This document shows, piece after piece, positions 62,754-64,000 of a stretch of DNA of 64,000 bases. The notes under the pieces are model-generated. The model had not been told where the DNA came from. It ran no database searches and worked only from the letters and a program-made list of their open reading frames with translations. Source of the stretch: Rhodanobacter sp. (GTDB taxonomy: Bacteria > Pseudomonadota > Gammaproteobacteria > Xanthomonadales > Rhodanobacteraceae); NCBI GenBank assembly GCA_004298045.1, contig SCRM01000019.1, positions 62,001-126,000 of the forward strand, written 5' to 3'. Every line of letters begins with the position of its first letter. Position 1 is the stretch's first letter. The position numbers were made by a program, and so were the translations under genes.

Positions 62754-64000
62754 GGTTCCACCTTGAGGTATTTGCCGGGCTGGGCGGGGTTGGGCACAAA
62801 CCAGCACGGCGTGCCATCGGGCTCGCGTCCAAGCCGCGCGCCGGGCACCGGCGGGTGCGCGGCATCCATCGCGGTATGGGCAACAGCCGCCTTGCGCGGC
62901 AGGAATTCGGCCTCCTGCAGCTCGACCACCGACGCCTTGAACGCCTGCGTGATGAGCCGGAAATCCGCCTCGCTGTGCGCGGTGGTGAAGAAACACGGAA
63001 AGTGGTCGAGGATGTGCACGCCGCGGCTGCGCATCATCGCGAACAGGAGATCCTGCAGCGGATGCTCTTCGAGAAACTGCGTGCGCCACAGCGAGGCGGA
63101 TTGCTTGATCGCGATCGGCGCCCCCACTTCCACGCAGAAGCCATTGAGCTCGTCGGCGAATGCCGCGGTGCGCGCGTTGAGCCGCTCCTGCAGCGCCGGG
63201 CCTTCGCGTTTCAGGTGTTCCAGCACAGCCTTCGCCGCGGCCAGCGCCAGCGGATGGCGCACGAAGGTGCCGGCGAAATAGGTGACGCCCACGGTGGGAA
63301 TCGAAGCATCCCCGTACTGCCACTGGCCGCCATCCAGCGCATCCATGTACTGCCGCTTGCCGGCGATCACGCCGATCTGATAACCGCCGCCGATCACCTT
63401 GCCGTAGGTGGCGAGATCGGCGTCGATGCCGAACAGGCCCTGGGTGCCGCGCGGGTGCGCGCGAAAGCCGGTGACGATCTCGTCGAAGATGCACAGCGCG
63501 CCCTGCTCGGCGGTGAGCCTGCGCACCTCGCGCAAGAACGCCACCGGCTGGAAATCCGGGCGCCGGCTCTGCACCGGCTCGATCAGCACGGCGGCCAGCT
63601 CGCCCGCATGCGCGGCAATCCAGGCGAGCGACTCCGGCGTGCCGTAGTCCAGCACGATCACGTGCTCGGCGGTGTTGCGCAAAATGCCCGGCGCCGCCGG
63701 CACCGCATGCAGCTTCCTGGTGCCGCGCACGATCACTTCGTCGACGATGCCGTGATACGAACCGCTGAACAGCACGATGGTTTCGCGCCCGGTCACCGTG
63801 CGCGCGATGCGGATCGCGCCCAGCACCGCCTCCGAGCCGGTATTGCACAGCGCCGCGCGCTCGTGCCCGGTGACTTCGCACACGAGGTCGGCCACCTCAC
63901 CGGCCAGCGGGTGCTGCGGGCCGATTTCGTAACCGAGGTCGAGCTGCCTGCGGATCGCCTCCAGCACGAAATCCGGCTGCCAGCCGAACAGGCTCATGCC
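62750..64000 (-). CDS. Class III aminotransferase (cut by window end)
   Basis: A PLP enzyme of the glutamate-1-semialdehyde/class III type, at least 416 residues, continuing past the right edge. The visible N-terminus (MSLFGWQPDFVLEAI) is internal. PLP contacts include NTGSEAVLGAIR, SGSYHGIVDE, FDEIVTGFR and the Schiff-base Lys in TYGKVIGGGY. Such enzymes accompany NRPS/PKS systems (for example the aminotransferase domain of mycosubtilin synthetase that aminates a carrier-bound beta-ketoacyl). Overlap of its stop with the NRPS start ties the two together. The C-terminus has an unusual extension (PCWFVPNPAQPGKYLKVEP). Confidence 0.9.
   Translation of the reverse strand, partial: GMSLFGWQPDFVLEAIRRQLDLGYEIGPQHPLAGEVADLVCEVTGHERAALCNTGSEAVLGAIRIARTVTGRETIVLFSGSYHGIVDEVIVRGTRKLHAVPAAPGILRNTAEHVIVLDYGTPESLAWIAAHAGELAAVLIEPVQSRRPDFQPVAFLREVRRLTAEQGALCIFDEIVTGFRAHPRGTQGLFGIDADLATYGKVIGGGYQIGVIAGKRQYMDALDGGQWQYGDASIPTVGVTYFAGTFVRHPLALAAAKAVLEHLKREGPALQERLNARTAAFADELNGFCVEVGAPIAIKQSASLWRTQFLEEHPLQDLLFAMMRSRGVHILDHFPCFFTTAHSEADFRLITQAFKASVVELQEAEFLPRKAAVAHTAMDAAHPPVPGARLGREPDGTPCWFVPNPAQPGKYLKVEP

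Noticed and set aside
62754-63881. N-terminal extension of the NRPS frame over the aminotransferase gene
   Set aside because: The frame stays open but the sequence there is a shifted reading of the aminotransferase; the ATGA overlap at 62750-62753 marks the true NRPS start.
1-64000. CRISPR arrays, tRNA or rRNA genes, insertion sequences, prophage
   Set aside because: I looked for repeat-spacer arrays, tRNA-like arms, transposases and integrases and found none; the direct repeats present are short promoter or REP-like elements.

Overview
The window is GC-rich chromosomal DNA, coding on both strands with very short gaps and frequent 4-base ATGA/GTGA overlaps. Gene content and order point to a gammaproteobacterium of the Xanthomonadales (Xanthomonadaceae or Rhodanobacteraceae). 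The main reasons are the rph-yicC-gmk / rpoZ-spoT-ridA-recG and pepP-ygfB-zapA-6S RNA-5-FCL blocks, a hom-thrB-thrC operon behind a threonine-rich leader, dispersed GGGATTCGG-type repeats, and a Wza/Wzc-style exopolysaccharide locus. I saw no phage, insertion sequence, CRISPR array, tRNA or rRNA.

Left part (1-14.0 kb): the 3' end of dnaG and a DedA-family membrane gene; then, leftward, a TonB-dependent receptor, the Mg2+ P-type ATPase mgtA with a long attenuator-like leader, and the rpoZ-spoT-isochorismatase-ridA-recG group. Middle part (14-23.4 kb): mlaA facing a complete mlaFEDCB lipid-transport operon whose MlaD carries two MCE domains; gmk and yicC; rph-rdgB; a Doc/AbrB toxin-antitoxin pair; hemW. 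Then (23.4-38.7 kb) a DUF1631 gene with a PilZ gene, pepQ, pepP-ygfB, the cell-division pair TIGR02449-zapA, 6S RNA, 5-FCL, an EVE-domain gene, rpiA, a TPR-GGDEF cyclase, a lipoprotein 2',3'-cyclic nucleotide phosphodiesterase and two multihaem cytochromes c. The threonine operon (38.8-42.6 kb) follows.

The right third (42.6-64 kb) is one accessory locus for an exported polysaccharide. A rightward operon encodes outer-membrane export lipoprotein, chain-length protein, a kinase-like protein with a damaged P-loop, an outer-membrane barrel and two alpha/beta-hydrolase-like proteins. A leftward operon ends 3 bases away and encodes glycosyltransferases, two NodB-type deacetylases, a flippase, a ligase/polymerase, a C-A-PCP-C-PCP nonribosomal peptide synthetase without thioesterase, and a class III aminotransferase cut by the window edge. 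A perfect TGTGA-N6-TCACA site and three helically phased GAACTG repeats lie at the rightward promoter.

The most interesting candidate system is this coupling of peptide synthesis to polysaccharide assembly, which suggests an aminoacyl- or peptidyl-decorated exopolysaccharide (inference). Regulatory structures at mgtA and thr, and the two-ring MlaD, are the next most interesting points. All family calls are from reading the sequence; no database search was run.
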